Assembly (NCBI GenBank): GCA_050260675.1 | Contig: JBLNCN010000005.1 | Location: 1,054,001-1,118,000 of the forward strand | Length of the DNA: 64,000 nucleotides | Reading direction: 5' to 3' | Source of the DNA: JBBDIP01 sp050260675 | GTDB taxonomy: Bacteria > Bacillota > Sulfobacillia > Fermentithermobacillales > Fermentithermobacillaceae | Shown: positions 52,084 to 60,921 of the stretch, one piece after another | How positions within the stretch are numbered: the first letter of the stretch is position 1 | Layout of the letters: each line of letters opens with the position of its first letter | Notes under the pieces: generated by a model | The model's database searches: none | Seen by the model: only the letters and a program-made list of their open reading frames with translations | What the model was told of the DNA's origin: nothing | Made by a program: the position numbers and the translations under genes

Positions 52084-52782
52084 ATGGACCTGATCTGGCG
52101 AGGTCTTGTAGAAGGCGTGAAGTTCATAATCCGCGGGGACCGGGAGGTCCTCGAGATCACGTGGTTGACCCTTAAGGTTTCGGGAGTAGCCACGCTGGTC
52201 AGCCTCGCCATTGGAATCCCGTTGGGCCTCTTCCTCGCGGTGGCGCGGTTCCGATTCCGCCGCGCCGCCGTGGGGGCTATCAACACCGGGATGGGGCTCC
52301 CGCCCACGGTCGTCGGGCTATGGGTAAGCCTCCTTTTCTGGCGCAACGGGCCGTTCGGCGGTCTGAGTCTCATGTACACGCCGTCGGCTATGGTGATCGC
52401 CCAGACTGTGATCGCGGCGCCGGTGGTCACGGGGCTAGTCATGGCGTCGGTACAGCAGCTGAGCCCAAGGCTCAGCAAGCAGATAGTGGCGTTGGGGGCC
52501 TCACCCATCCAGTTCTGGTGGCTAATCCTGCGTGAGTGCCGCTTCGGAGTCCTGGCCGCGGTCATGGCGGGGTTCGGATCGGTTATCTCGGAGGTCGGCG
52601 CGTCGATGGCCGTCGGCGGCAACATCCGTTTCCAGACAAGGGTCCTGACGACGTCCATCGTCTCGGAGGTCGGCAAGGGCAACTTCGACATCGCTATCGC
52701 CCTGTCGTTCGTCCTCATGACAATCTCATACGGGCTTACCTTCCTTCTGACGGTAGTCCAGCAGAGGAGGGCAAGGTCATGA
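52084..52782 (+). CDS. tupB: Tungstate ABC transporter permease
   Basis: 232 residues with five or six membrane helices and the EAA-type cytoplasmic loop KQIVALGASPIQFWWLILRE that docks on the ATPase. The sequence opening DLIWRGLVEGVKFIIRGDREVLEITWLTLKV is typical of TupB. AGGAGG lies just upstream of the ATG. Its stop overlaps the tupC start (ATGA). Confidence 0.93.
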   Translation: MDLIWRGLVEGVKFIIRGDREVLEITWLTLKVSGVATLVSLAIGIPLGLFLAVARFRFRRAAVGAINTGMGLPPTVVGLWVSLLFWRNGPFGGLSLMYTPSAMVIAQTVIAAPVVTGLVMASVQQLSPRLSKQIVALGASPIQFWWLILRECRFGVLAAVMAGFGSVISEVGASMAVGGNIRFQTRVLTTSIVSEVGKGNFDIAIALSFVLMTISYGLTFLLTVVQQRRARS

Positions 52783-53579
52783 GCAGTCCTGAGGGTCGGT
52801 CGAGCCTGAGCCCCCGTCCGGCGCAGGCCAGTCAGACTGCGGCGGCGACGGAGATGCCACTCCTGTCGGCCCACGGCATCCAGGTAGTGCGAGACAGGAG
52901 GACCATCCTGGACGTCCCATCTATCGAGATAAAGGATGGTGAGGTACTGGCTGTCATCGGCCCAAACGGCGCCGGCAAGACGACGCTTCTCTCAGTGCTG
53001 TCGTGCCTGGAGCATCCGACCAAGGGTGAAGTCCTACACAGGGGAAACAAGGTGACCAGGCGGGAAGTGCTGTCAGTCCGCCGCAAGATGGCAGTGGTCT
53101 TTCAGGAACCGCTGCTGCTGGATGGGACTGTGCTCGAGAACGTCATGCTGGGAATGCGGCTGAGGGGAAAGGGCGAGGAAGGCCGAAGGAGCGCCGCAGA
53201 GTGGCTGGAGCGGTTCGGAATCGCGGCCGTTGCCGGGCAGACGCGCAACACGCTGTCGGCCGGCGAGGCCCAGCGCGCTTCCCTGGCCAGAGCGTTTGCT
53301 CTGGAGCCTGAAATACTCTTCATGGATGAGCCCTTTACGGCAGTTGACGTCATAAGCCGGCGGGGACTCATTGAGGAGTTCCGGCAGGTCCAGAGGTCGG
53401 TTCGCACCACAACGGTGCTCATTACCCACGATTTCAGCGAAGTAGCCATGCTGGCCAGCCGCGTTCTTGTGCTCCACAACGGGGTCATCCAGGCCGAAGG
53501 GAGCCCGGACCAGATCGAGGCACATGAAAAGTGGGGGCTACTCGCCCGCGGCGGAGAGGCCGGCGCTTCGCCTATTTAG
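52779..53579 (+). CDS. tupC: Tungstate ABC transporter ATPase
   Basis: 266 residues: Walker A GPNGAGKTT (61-69), signature LSAGEAQRASLARAFA (from 159), Walker B ILFMDEP (179-185) and switch His in LITHDFSE. An N-terminal extension of about 25 Ser/Ala/Pro-rich residues precedes the domain. The ATG at 52779 overlaps the tupB stop and has GAGGAGGG upstream. It powers TupB-mediated tungstate uptake, supplying tungsten enzymes. Confidence 0.93.
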   Translation: MSSPEGRSSLSPRPAQASQTAAATEMPLLSAHGIQVVRDRRTILDVPSIEIKDGEVLAVIGPNGAGKTTLLSVLSCLEHPTKGEVLHRGNKVTRREVLSVRRKMAVVFQEPLLLDGTVLENVMLGMRLRGKGEEGRRSAAEWLERFGIAAVAGQTRNTLSAGEAQRASLARAFALEPEILFMDEPFTAVDVISRRGLIEEFRQVQRSVRTTTVLITHDFSEVAMLASRVLVLHNGVIQAEGSPDQIEAHEKWGLLARGGEAGASPI

Positions 53580-53666
53580 CGTAGCGGTACCTATATAGTG
53601 GGGCAGTGGCCGTTTAGCGGAGCGGTGCCTGATCGGGGCCGTACCTCTCTAATGGAGCGGCAAACG
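53575..53666. repeat. 38-bp-period direct repeats after tupC
   Basis: TTTAGCGTAGCGGTACCT (53575-53592) and TTTAGCGGAGCGGTGCCT (53613-53630) differ at two positions. A third weaker copy (CTAATGGAGCGGCAAAC) begins near 53649. They run from the tupC stop codon into the convergent kinase gene's stop. Confidence 0.5.
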
Positions 53667-55286
53667 GAGATTCACGATAGCCCCGCATTCCGGGCGGACC
53701 GCTGCCCACATGTCTCCTCCCTGCAAACGAGCCAATTCCCGGCTGATGTAGAGTCCCAGACCAGCCCCGCTGGCCGCGCCGTCCGAATTGGATGCCCTGT
53801 AGAACGGCTCGAATACCATAGCAAGCTCGCCCGCCGGTATGCCGATCCCCTCGTCCTCCACACTTACTACGACGTGGTCGACGCCTTTTCTTATGCCTAC
53901 AAAGATGCGTCTCCCGGCCGGCGTGTACTTTATGGCGTTCCCCAGCATGTTGGACAGGATCTGGCGCACCCACACCGCATCGACACGCACCTGAATATGT
54001 GTGGATCTGGAGAACGTCTCGACGAGTTCGTGAGCCGGCGAGGAGACACAGGAGTCGAGCCAGCCGCTTACCAGTCTCACGAGATCGGTTTCGGCCATGT
54101 GGCCAACCATCCTCCCGTCTTCGATCCTTCCTACCGTGAGGGCGTCATCTACCAGCGATGACAGGTGGTCTATCTGCCCCTTCAAGGTGTTCACGTAGCG
54201 GTCCGGAATCCCGCCGGTCCGGCGCGCATCTTCGAGCAGCGTCATCACCGTCTTCATGACTTGCAGCGGGTTCCGGAACTCGTGGCTCATGAAATGAACC
54301 AACCGGTCCTTTGTCAACTGGGCCCTCCGCGCCTCGGTCACGTCTTCGAAGACCAGCGCGAAGCGGCGCGACGTGAGGGGTGACGACGGCATCTGCCTCG
54401 CGCGGACCGATAGGTAGATCTCACCGCCCGTCACAGGCGTGGTAGCCCTCCAGCATTGGGTGTGCCTGGTGCCGCTCAAGACCACCGACAGGTCCGGCGA
54501 GTACGCGCCTGAATCCCTTACGAAACCGTAACGTCGCGAGAACTGAGTCAGGTTGGAGCCCAGGTCACGGAGGGACTTGGCCGCGAACAGATCAAGAAGC
54601 CCTGAACTGGCGGCACGGATCGCGCCGTCGCCATCGACAACGAGCAGGCCGTCAGATAGGCCTTCCAGAAGAGACATCCACATACCGTCCCAGTGCTTGC
54701 CGCACTCTATAGCGAGTAAAGCGGGCTCGCGCCGCAGAAGGGCATACTGGTGGCTCTTGGCCACCTCGACCGGGTCAGGCATCCACGCTCCAAAGCGGGG
54801 ATACAGACACAGGGCGAGCATAGGATCGTGTCCGATTGAGCCGTAGAGCCTTGCCTCGTACTCATTGAACAGAGGCCACTGGCTCTCGTCGAGCCATGAA
54901 GTGTCACCCACAACACGAAGTCCCCGAAAACCTGCGGATATCGCACCCGTTAGGCGCTCACTCCACTGCCTTAGGACCCGGTCGGAATCGAATCTCCCGT
55001 GGCGGTCCACATACCACTCGTCATAGGTTAGGACGCTTATCTGGTCGGTCTCCAGTCTGCGTGAAAGGTCCGGCACTGCGCCTTCCAAGGCGTGGCAAGC
55101 GTCATCGGCGTCCTCGCGGGACGCACAGACCCAAACGCAGGCCTCTTGCTGGCGCAATCCTGACCTCACGTAGGGCACCGCAACTTCCAACGCTTCAGAA
55201 GAGTTTTCGTAGAAATGGCAAACGTGGGTCCCCCAAGGCACTTGCCCCAGGCAAGAAAGGCCGAAATCCGTCGTCTGTTGTCGCAA
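53649..55286 (-). CDS. MEDS-domain sensor histidine kinase
   Basis: 545 residues, no membrane helix. Residues 10-180 match the MEDS (DcmR-like) sensory domain: VPWGTHVCHFYE, YDEWYVDRHGRFD, GLRVVGDTSWL and NEYEARL. A PAS-like domain follows (about 205-325), then the HisKA box HFMSHEFRNPLQ (His335), and the ATPase with NMLGNAIKYTP, DEGIGIP and GAGLGLYIS. A soluble kinase sensing a small or hydrophobic signal. The TTG start is weakly supported. No response regulator is adjacent on the same strand, so the partner is elsewhere. Confidence 0.9.
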   Translation of the reverse strand: MRQQTTDFGLSCLGQVPWGTHVCHFYENSSEALEVAVPYVRSGLRQQEACVWVCASREDADDACHALEGAVPDLSRRLETDQISVLTYDEWYVDRHGRFDSDRVLRQWSERLTGAISAGFRGLRVVGDTSWLDESQWPLFNEYEARLYGSIGHDPMLALCLYPRFGAWMPDPVEVAKSHQYALLRREPALLAIECGKHWDGMWMSLLEGLSDGLLVVDGDGAIRAASSGLLDLFAAKSLRDLGSNLTQFSRRYGFVRDSGAYSPDLSVVLSGTRHTQCWRATTPVTGGEIYLSVRARQMPSSPLTSRRFALVFEDVTEARRAQLTKDRLVHFMSHEFRNPLQVMKTVMTLLEDARRTGGIPDRYVNTLKGQIDHLSSLVDDALTVGRIEDGRMVGHMAETDLVRLVSGWLDSCVSSPAHELVETFSRSTHIQVRVDAVWVRQILSNMLGNAIKYTPAGRRIFVGIRKGVDHVVVSVEDEGIGIPAGELAMVFEPFYRASNSDGAASGAGLGLYISRELARLQGGDMWAAVRPECGAIVNLRLPLH

Positions 55287-55389
55287 ACCAATCCGCGTCT
55301 CCTTCGCCTAAAGGATCGAGATCTCCTAACATCTTCCACGTTATCTGGTATTCGTCGTATGTGAGTGGTTCCCTTCCATTTGAACCCAT
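55195..55389 (-). CDS. Possible 64-residue ORF overlapping the MEDS kinase start
   Basis: ATG at 55389 with GGAG about 9 bases upstream opens a frame reading EPLTYDEYQITWKMLGDLDPLG and then EGDADWFATTDD, which overlaps the first 30 codons of the kinase in another frame. The pre-overlap half has protein-like composition; the overlapping half looks like a frame shadow. It may be a true small ORF, or the original kinase N-terminus separated by a frameshift. Confidence 0.25.
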   Translation of the reverse strand: MGSNGREPLTYDEYQITWKMLGDLDPLGEGDADWFATTDDGFRPFLPGASALGDPRLPFLRKLF

Positions 55390-55469
55390 TAGAAGGTCAC
55401 TCCGCCACGCGCCTTGAACTAATCACTCGGCTTAGCTGACACGGCGGATTACCATCAGGAGGTGGCACG

Positions 55470-56018
55470 ATGTCCTATGAGAACGTGAAGTGGGACTACC
55501 CGCAGCATGTTGTCTGCACCCACGATCAGGCGCGAAAGCACATAGAAGAGCACGAGGAGTTCTACATCAACATCTGCGGCTGCAGACAGGCAAAGGGCGG
55601 GTGCAAGAGGTCCAGGATGGACGTCTGCCTCTGGTTTATCCCGGGTGGATCCACAGGAGGCCAGAAGCGGGCGGCCACAAAGCAGGAAGCCCTGGACATC
55701 GTCGCCCACGCAGGAGAGACAGGCCTCATAGCACGCCCGTTCCGCAGCCCCGACGATATCAACAAGCTGGAAGGCATCTGCTTCTGCTGCCCGGTGTGCT
55801 GCTATTACTTCAGCGAGGGAGCCGAGCCGTGCGGCAAGGGCACGCTCCGCGAGTCAACCATCCTTGAGGACTGCAGCGCATGTGGGATGTGCGTAAAGGC
55901 TTGCCACTTCGGCGCCCGCAGCATCGTAGGTGGGAAACTGGTGATAGACGCCGAGAAGTGCTATGGGTGCGGCCTCTGCGTGGATGCCTGCCCCGCGGGC
56001 TGCATCACGATGAAATAG
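55470..56018 (+). CDS. Ferredoxin-like 4Fe-4S protein with cysteine-rich N-terminal domain
   Basis: 182 residues. The C-terminus has two [4Fe-4S] ferredoxin motifs, CSACGMCVKAC and CYGCGLCVDACPAGC. The N-terminal half has further cysteines (ICGCRQAKGGCKRSRMDVCL and ICFCCPVCCYYF) that could bind another cluster or metal. AGGAGG lies 8 bases upstream of the ATG. It is probably an electron carrier or redox sensor in the cytosol. It is divergent from the MEDS kinase, and a functional link is only suggestive. Confidence 0.88.
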   Translation: MSYENVKWDYPQHVVCTHDQARKHIEEHEEFYINICGCRQAKGGCKRSRMDVCLWFIPGGSTGGQKRAATKQEALDIVAHAGETGLIARPFRSPDDINKLEGICFCCPVCCYYFSEGAEPCGKGTLRESTILEDCSACGMCVKACHFGARSIVGGKLVIDAEKCYGCGLCVDACPAGCITMK

Positions 56019-56068
56019 CCCGGCCAGCGAAGACCTCCTCCCAGTTGCGGGATCGCGAGGATAAAGCA

Positions 56069-56093
56069 GTCCCCCGGCTCCGCGCCGGGGGAC
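56069..56093. terminator. Strong hairpin between convergent genes
   Basis: A perfect 10-bp GC-rich stem GTCCCCCGGC / GCCGGGGGAC with a 5-base loop lies between the Fe-S gene (+) and the acidic-protein gene (-). T-rich sequence is short on both sides, so it may act in both directions with modest strength. Confidence 0.7.
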
Positions 56094-56118
56094 CAGGGCG
56101 ATTAGGAAAGTCTGCTGC

Positions 56119-56838
56119 CTATAGATCAGTCGTGGAGTCGTCCGATTCTTCGTCCGTCTCCTCATCCAACTCGTTGTCGACCTCTTCGTCTACCTCTTCG
56201 TCGAGTTCCTCGTCGGTCTCCTCATCCGGATCGACGGGATCCTCGGGGTCGCCAGGGTCCTCGGGGTCCTCAGGATCTGGAGCCTCAGGATCTTCCTCTC
56301 CGCCAAAGATCTCGCCTCTAAGCGGCGCCTCGCCGTGGGTTGCGATCACGGAAGCAGTAGCGACTCCGGTCTCCTCGTCAAACGCGAAACTCGTCAGTTT
56401 CAAGCTGCGCGCCTCGAGTCCAAAAGCTTCCTGGACCAGGGGCCCAAACGCTTCCATCAAAAAGGCTGCCGCTTCGTCATTGGTGAGGCCCCACGGTACG
56501 GCGACCTCGAATGTCTCGACGTGGTTGCCTCTGGCGATCGTGATTGTAGCGGTCCCGCTGGCTGTCTCGCCGCCTGGGACGTTGTAGTCAATGACAATCT
56601 CGCTGTGAACGGCGCCTTGGCTGTGCGCGAACTTCACAGGCTTGTTGTCTCTGCCGGTGACCTTCTCTTCCTTGAGTAGGTGCTTCGGAGCGGACAGGTG
56701 CTTCGAAGCGCCGAACTGCGCGGTCTTTGAACTCGAAGGCTCTCCCTTCACCTTTCCGTTTTCCTTCCCCGCCATCGCGATTGACGGCAGGCCCAGAATC
56801 AGGACCGCAACCAGACCCAGAATGAGTGCTTTCTTCAA
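56119..56838 (-). CDS. Secreted protein with highly acidic repetitive tail
   Basis: 239 residues. The TTG start at 56838 follows AGGAGG by 8 bases and opens a clean signal peptide (KKALILGLVAVLILGLPSIAMA). A globular part of about 130 residues with a beta-rich TATITIARGNHVETFEVAVPW core follows. The last 60 residues are almost only Asp, Glu, Pro and Gly, with PEDPEDPGDPEDP and repeated EEVDEE-like units. No family is recognised. The acidic tail suggests calcium or cation binding, or solubility outside the cell. The longer frame to 56952 lacks a ribosome-binding site. Confidence 0.7.
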   Translation of the reverse strand: MKKALILGLVAVLILGLPSIAMAGKENGKVKGEPSSSKTAQFGASKHLSAPKHLLKEEKVTGRDNKPVKFAHSQGAVHSEIVIDYNVPGGETASGTATITIARGNHVETFEVAVPWGLTNDEAAAFLMEAFGPLVQEAFGLEARSLKLTSFAFDEETGVATASVIATHGEAPLRGEIFGGEEDPEAPDPEDPEDPGDPEDPVDPDEETDEELDEEVDEEVDNELDEETDEESDDSTTDL

Positions 56839-57080
56839 CTCTGACGCCTCCTTGGTTCTCTTCTTGACCATCCTGCGTGCCTGTAATTGCTGTCTCCGCT
56901 GTGTTGCCGTGCCCCGGAAGCCGCCCAACTGGCCGCACCTCCCGGATGGCACTTGTATCCAGATAATTCGTAGGGGGCGTGCAGAATCTGTCGCATGAGC
57001 CCTCGGGATTTGAAAAATGGGACTCTGTTCCTACATTGCGGTATGATGGTGAAAAAGCGTCCAGGCGGTGACCGCAGAAA

Positions 57081-57749
57081 GTGGACGGCTCAGTGGATAA
57101 CATCAGCGTGCTCATAGTGGATGACCATCCGCTGTTCAGGCAGGGCGTCCGCCTTTTCCTCGAATCTCAGGCGGGCATCGACGTGGCGGGCGAGGCAGGC
57201 GATGGCACCGCGGCCACCGCGTTCCTGGAAAAGAGCCCCGTGGCATGCGTTCTCCTGGACCTCCAGATGCCGGGGAAAAGCGGCATCGAGGTCGCCCGCA
57301 ACATCAAGGACAGGTGGCCCGATACCCGCATTTTGGTCCTCACCAGCTTCAACAGCTGGGACATGATCTACCCCGCCCTTAAAGCCGGAGCCTCCGGCTA
57401 CATACTGAAAGATGCGCCGCCGCCGGAACTACTGGCTGCCATTAGGGCAGTTGCGGCAGGCGGCCGTTACCTTGATGAAGAGGTGGCGTCCAGGCTCTTG
57501 AGCGGCTTGACGGAGCCATCGGAGAAGGACCCGGCGGCGCAGGATGCGGGTCTCGCCGGCACTCTCACACCAAGGGAGCTAGAAGTCTTGAGAGAGATAG
57601 CCCAAGGCCTGGATAACAAAGAGATTGCCGCGAAGCTCTTCCTGAGCGAGAAGACAGTCAAGACCCACGTTGCCAGCATCCTGCAGAAACTCGACGTGAA
57701 AAGCCGGACCCAGGCGGCGCTTTACGCGTTGCAGCGCGGGTTGGTATGA
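57081..57749 (+). CDS. NarL/FixJ-type response regulator
   Basis: 222 residues. The receiver domain has DDHP acidic residues (14-17), phospho-acceptor Asp60 in LLDLQMPG, and Lys in YILKDAP. A LuxR-type helix-turn-helix follows (LTPRELEVLREIAQGLDNKEIAAKLFLSEKTVKTHVASILQKL). It overlaps the kinase gene downstream by 4 bases (ATGA), giving a classical two-component pair. Given the position, the likely target is the ABC-2 exporter that follows. The GTG start at 57081 is tentative; a GTG at 57093 is possible. Confidence 0.93.
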   Translation: MDGSVDNISVLIVDDHPLFRQGVRLFLESQAGIDVAGEAGDGTAATAFLEKSPVACVLLDLQMPGKSGIEVARNIKDRWPDTRILVLTSFNSWDMIYPALKAGASGYILKDAPPPELLAAIRAVAAGGRYLDEEVASRLLSGLTEPSEKDPAAQDAGLAGTLTPRELEVLREIAQGLDNKEIAAKLFLSEKTVKTHVASILQKLDVKSRTQAALYALQRGLV

Positions 57750-58876
57750 AAAAGGGTCGTACTATGGAGGAAAGTTGGAGGGAGAGCTTCCGCAAAGCCA
57801 TCCTACTCTCCGGAGGCACGGGCCTCCTGTTCGGCGTCGCCTTCTCCGTGTTTATGCTGGTTAGCCCGTCTCCGGAGGGACCAAAGGGCCTCATCCTGCT
57901 GGTCGTCCCTGTCCTGACGACCCTGGTGTCAGGCGCTGCCGGGGCAGCGGGCGCATACCTGGACCGCTACCTCATCAGGCGAGGGGTAGCGAAGCCTGCC
58001 TCCAGGCGGCTGATCTCCTTCGCGACCATACTAGTTGGCACATTCTCGCTGGTGATCCTTGCAGCAGTGCGTGCCAGGCTGGCGTGGCAGGGAAACATGG
58101 CCTGGGGCATGCTCGCCGGACTGGGTTTCGGCTCTGTGGTTGCGTTTATAGACTACAGGCTGTGGCAGGTCCGCCAGAGGATGCTCACCCTGGAACTTGA
58201 GAACAAGTACCTATCGGAAATCGCCGAGAAGGATAGCCAGTTGACCGAGGCCACCGAAAGCCTCGTCCTAGCCGAAGAACGCGCCCGCATGGCACGGGAC
58301 CTCCACGACTCGATCTCCTCCGGAATACACGGCATCGCGTACGCAGCGCACTCGCTGAGAGAGACCATCCCGGCGGAAGGCCAGTCCCCCAGAGTCCTCG
58401 CGCTGCTCGACCTGGTCGAGAAGACGGCCCAGTCCACCCAGGACGAACTACGCGCCATGATCCTTGAGCTGAAGCCGTCGCTGATAGATGAAAAGGGCCT
58501 GGCTGAAGCCCTCAGGCTGCACTGCGAGCTCTTCTCTCAACGGCAGGCGATACCGGTGGACCTCAAGGTGGATTACGCTTCACCGCTCTCAGCTGAACAG
58601 CAGGTGGCCATCTACCGGATAGTCCAGGAGGCTTTGGCCAACGTCCAGAAGCACTCCGGCGCCACGCGGGTTTCGGTGTCCCTGACTGAACAGGACGGCT
58701 CCGTGGATCTCAGAGTGTCAGACAATGGGGCGGGATTCACGCCGGGGGCTTCGTCGGGCGGACTCGGTCTGCACAATATGGAGTCAAGGTGCACCCGGAA
58801 CAACGGCACGTTCAGGGTGGATTCCACGCCGGGCAAGGGTACGACCATCTCCGCATCGTTCAAGATCCCGGAGTAG
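57746..58876 (+). CDS. HisKA_3 (NarL-partner) sensor histidine kinase
   Basis: 376 residues. Four hydrophobic segments lie in the first 140 residues, followed by a coiled-coil linker, the HisKA_3 box ARMARDLHDSISSGIHGIA (His187), and the ATPase with EALANVQKHSGATRV, VSDNGAGF and GGLGLHNM. It lacks a large extracellular loop, so it may sense a signal inside the membrane, as do kinases paired with drug or antimicrobial-peptide exporters. Cognate to the upstream NarL-type regulator. Confidence 0.93.
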   Translation: MKKGRTMEESWRESFRKAILLSGGTGLLFGVAFSVFMLVSPSPEGPKGLILLVVPVLTTLVSGAAGAAGAYLDRYLIRRGVAKPASRRLISFATILVGTFSLVILAAVRARLAWQGNMAWGMLAGLGFGSVVAFIDYRLWQVRQRMLTLELENKYLSEIAEKDSQLTEATESLVLAEERARMARDLHDSISSGIHGIAYAAHSLRETIPAEGQSPRVLALLDLVEKTAQSTQDELRAMILELKPSLIDEKGLAEALRLHCELFSQRQAIPVDLKVDYASPLSAEQQVAIYRIVQEALANVQKHSGATRVSVSLTEQDGSVDLRVSDNGAGFTPGASSGGLGLHNMESRCTRNNGTFRVDSTPGKGTTISASFKIPE

Positions 58877-59064
58877 GAGTCGGCCCGACCGTCGCTCAAC
58901 ACATTGACCGAGCCTGTACACTATGCGTCTACTCCTTTTGGCCCACTTTCAGATGCCCGAAAACCATCCTTTTGACCGATTTGCCCATCTCATCGCGCCT
59001 GTAACATAGGCCCTGGAATCGCCCGGACGCGAAAACCCGGGCCTAAGACAAGGGGGCGCGCAAC

Positions 59065-60000
59065 ATGACCTTTGTGGAAGTCAAAAGTTTGACGAAGCGC
59101 TACGGCAATACCGTAGCAGTTAGAGACCTCAGTTTCGACATACACGAGGGAGAAGTCTTCGGACTCCTCGGCCCCAACGGGGCCGGCAAATCGACCACGC
59201 TTTCGGTCATCTCGGGATTGCTCTCGCCGACTGCGGGAGACGTCATGGTAGCCGGGCACTCAGTCCAGACAGAACCCATGTATGTGAAGCGCCAGTTGGG
59301 GATTGTCCCACAGGACCTGGCCCTTTACCCCAGACTCTCGGCCCGCGCCAACCTCCGGTTCTGCGGCGAGATGTACGGGCTCCGTGGCAGAGCGCTACGC
59401 GCCATGGTCGACGAAGTGCTGGACCTGGTAGGGCTCATCTCCCGCGCAAATGAACCCGTGGCGCGTTACTCGGGAGGCATGAAGCGGAGGATCAACCTGG
59501 CGGCGGGCATCATCGCCAGGCCCAGGTTGCTGGTCCTCGATGAACCGACGGTCGGAGTCGACCCCCAGTCCCGCAGCCGCATATTCGACCTGGTCAAGGC
59601 CCAGGCTGCAGCCGGAACTACGGTGATATACACGAGCCACTACATGGAGGAAGTAGAGCTCCTGTGCGGCCGGGTGGCAATCATCGATCAGGGCTGTCTG
59701 GTAGCCGCCGGCACGGTCTCGGACCTGCTCCGACAGGCATCGGAACACCAGGAGGTCGAGATCGGATGCCCAGGGATCAGCGATGACCTCCTGCGCCGCC
59801 TGGAATCCATCCCGGTTGTAGAGCACGTAAGGCGGGAGGAGCAGGTGGTGCGGCTCATCACAGACGACGCTGAAAGAGCGCTTGCACTGGCCTTCGGATG
59901 CTTCGTCGGCACCGGAGCCAAGGTCTCAAGCATACAGATCCACAAGCCCAACCTGGAAGGGCTGTTTATGAAACTCACCGGCAAGAGCCTCCGCGACTAG
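59065..60000 (+). CDS. ABC-2 transporter ATPase
   Basis: 311 residues: Walker A GPNGAGKS (36-43), signature YSGGMKRRINLAAG, Walker B LLVLDEPTVGVDP, switch His in TSHYMEEVE and a DrrA-like C-terminal extension. It pairs with the permease gene 115 bp downstream to form an exporter, probably for a drug or lipid. It lies 188 bp after the two-component genes, an arrangement typical of regulator-controlled detoxification pumps. Confidence 0.93.
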   Translation: MTFVEVKSLTKRYGNTVAVRDLSFDIHEGEVFGLLGPNGAGKSTTLSVISGLLSPTAGDVMVAGHSVQTEPMYVKRQLGIVPQDLALYPRLSARANLRFCGEMYGLRGRALRAMVDEVLDLVGLISRANEPVARYSGGMKRRINLAAGIIARPRLLVLDEPTVGVDPQSRSRIFDLVKAQAAAGTTVIYTSHYMEEVELLCGRVAIIDQGCLVAAGTVSDLLRQASEHQEVEIGCPGISDDLLRRLESIPVVEHVRREEQVVRLITDDAERALALAFGCFVGTGAKVSSIQIHKPNLEGLFMKLTGKSLRD

Positions 60001-60110
60001 CCAAGCTGAGAGCAAGGCAGGCAACTGCAAGGCAGACGGGGAGCAAGTCAGGCATAGCGCAAAGCAAGCACAGGCTGGTAGGCAGTGAGAGCAAGTCGAA
60101 AGGGAGTGCA
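60001..60110. repeat. Degenerate GCAAG-type short repeats
   Basis: The gap between the ATPase and permease genes is built of variants of GAGCAAGGCAGG: GAGCAAGGCAGG, GCAAGGCAG, GAGCAAGTCAGG, GCAAAGCAAG and GAGCAAGTCG. They are irregularly spaced, with no clear hairpin. Confidence 0.4.
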
Positions 60111-60114
60111 GAAC

Positions 60115-60825
60115 GTGAAGAAAGCCATGTCCATAGCCCGTACAGGAATCGCGCAGATGGTTGGGGACCCCCTGTTCATGGTGATGTCAGTAGGCATGCC
60201 GGTCATGATGACCTGGATAATGAGTTTCCTGCCCAAGGAGATGGCAGGGCTCGCGAGCAGCGGAGTGATCGTGATGTTTCTGGGGCTGAACATAGTCATG
60301 TCGGCCACTTCGATCATAGAGGAACGACAGCTGGGGACCTGGGGCCGGCTTCTGTCCGCCCCTGTGACCAGGCCTGAGATAATAGGCGGCTACCTCATGA
60401 AGCTTTTCACCGTGGCCTGGGTCCAGTCCGCGGTGCTGTTCGTGTCAGCCAGGCTCCTCTTCAAAGCCCCGTGGTCGCACCTATCGCCAGCGGCCTTCGC
60501 AGTCCTCGGGTCGTACATCCTGGCCATGGCCGGCCTGGGAGTCTTGATAGCCACGGCGCTGCGCACTCAGCAGCAGGCGCCGGCGGTTGCGACGGGGATC
60601 TCGGTGGTAGGGACCATGCTGGGCGGCGTATTCTTCCCCACTCAGGGAAACGCGGTGATGGAGGCCGTCGCCAGGGTGTCTCCTCAAGGGTGGGCCGCCC
60701 GCGGCCTGAACAGCGTGATGGCAGAGGGGGCGAGCTTCGTCAGCGTACAGACCCCGGTGTTCTGGATGCTCGGCTTCGGGCTCGCGTTCCTGGCCCTGGG
60801 TCTCACCCGAGTGAAGTACGAGTAG
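60115..60825 (+). CDS. ABC-2 type permease
   Basis: 236 residues with six hydrophobic helices. SIIEERQLGTWGRLLSAPVTRPEII is the conserved cytoplasmic loop after helix 2 of ABC-2 permeases. MLGGVFFPTQGNAVMEAVARVSPQGWAARGL is the typical periplasmic re-entrant region. The GTG at 60115 is used, with GGGAG 8 bases upstream; the longer frame begins inside the repeat tract. Partner of the preceding ATPase. Confidence 0.87.
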   Translation: MKKAMSIARTGIAQMVGDPLFMVMSVGMPVMMTWIMSFLPKEMAGLASSGVIVMFLGLNIVMSATSIIEERQLGTWGRLLSAPVTRPEIIGGYLMKLFTVAWVQSAVLFVSARLLFKAPWSHLSPAAFAVLGSYILAMAGLGVLIATALRTQQQAPAVATGISVVGTMLGGVFFPTQGNAVMEAVARVSPQGWAARGLNSVMAEGASFVSVQTPVFWMLGFGLAFLALGLTRVKYE

Positions 60826-60860
60826 AATTGTTACCTTTCCTTTAATCTTGCATCTGCGAA

Positions 60861-60901
60861 GGCGCGCCGGAATCAATCCTGCGCGCCTCAAATGCTATAA
60901 T
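60861..60901 (+). promoter_or_regulatory. Hairpin and extended -10 promoter before the GNAT/two-component operon
   Basis: TGCTATAAT (60893-60901) is a TGn-extended consensus -10, 20 bp before the GNAT start. Just upstream, GGCGCGC (60861-60867) and GCGCGCC (60881-60887) form a perfect 7-bp inverted repeat. It could terminate the exporter operon or act as an operator over the -35 region. Confidence 0.5.
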
Positions 60902-60921
60902 GCGGTCACTGGGGGGAACAA

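Noticed and set aside
55880..56587. Ser-rich 235-codon plus-strand ORF
   Set aside because: The Ser/Gly repeats are the antisense reading of the Asp/Glu tail of the secreted acidic protein.
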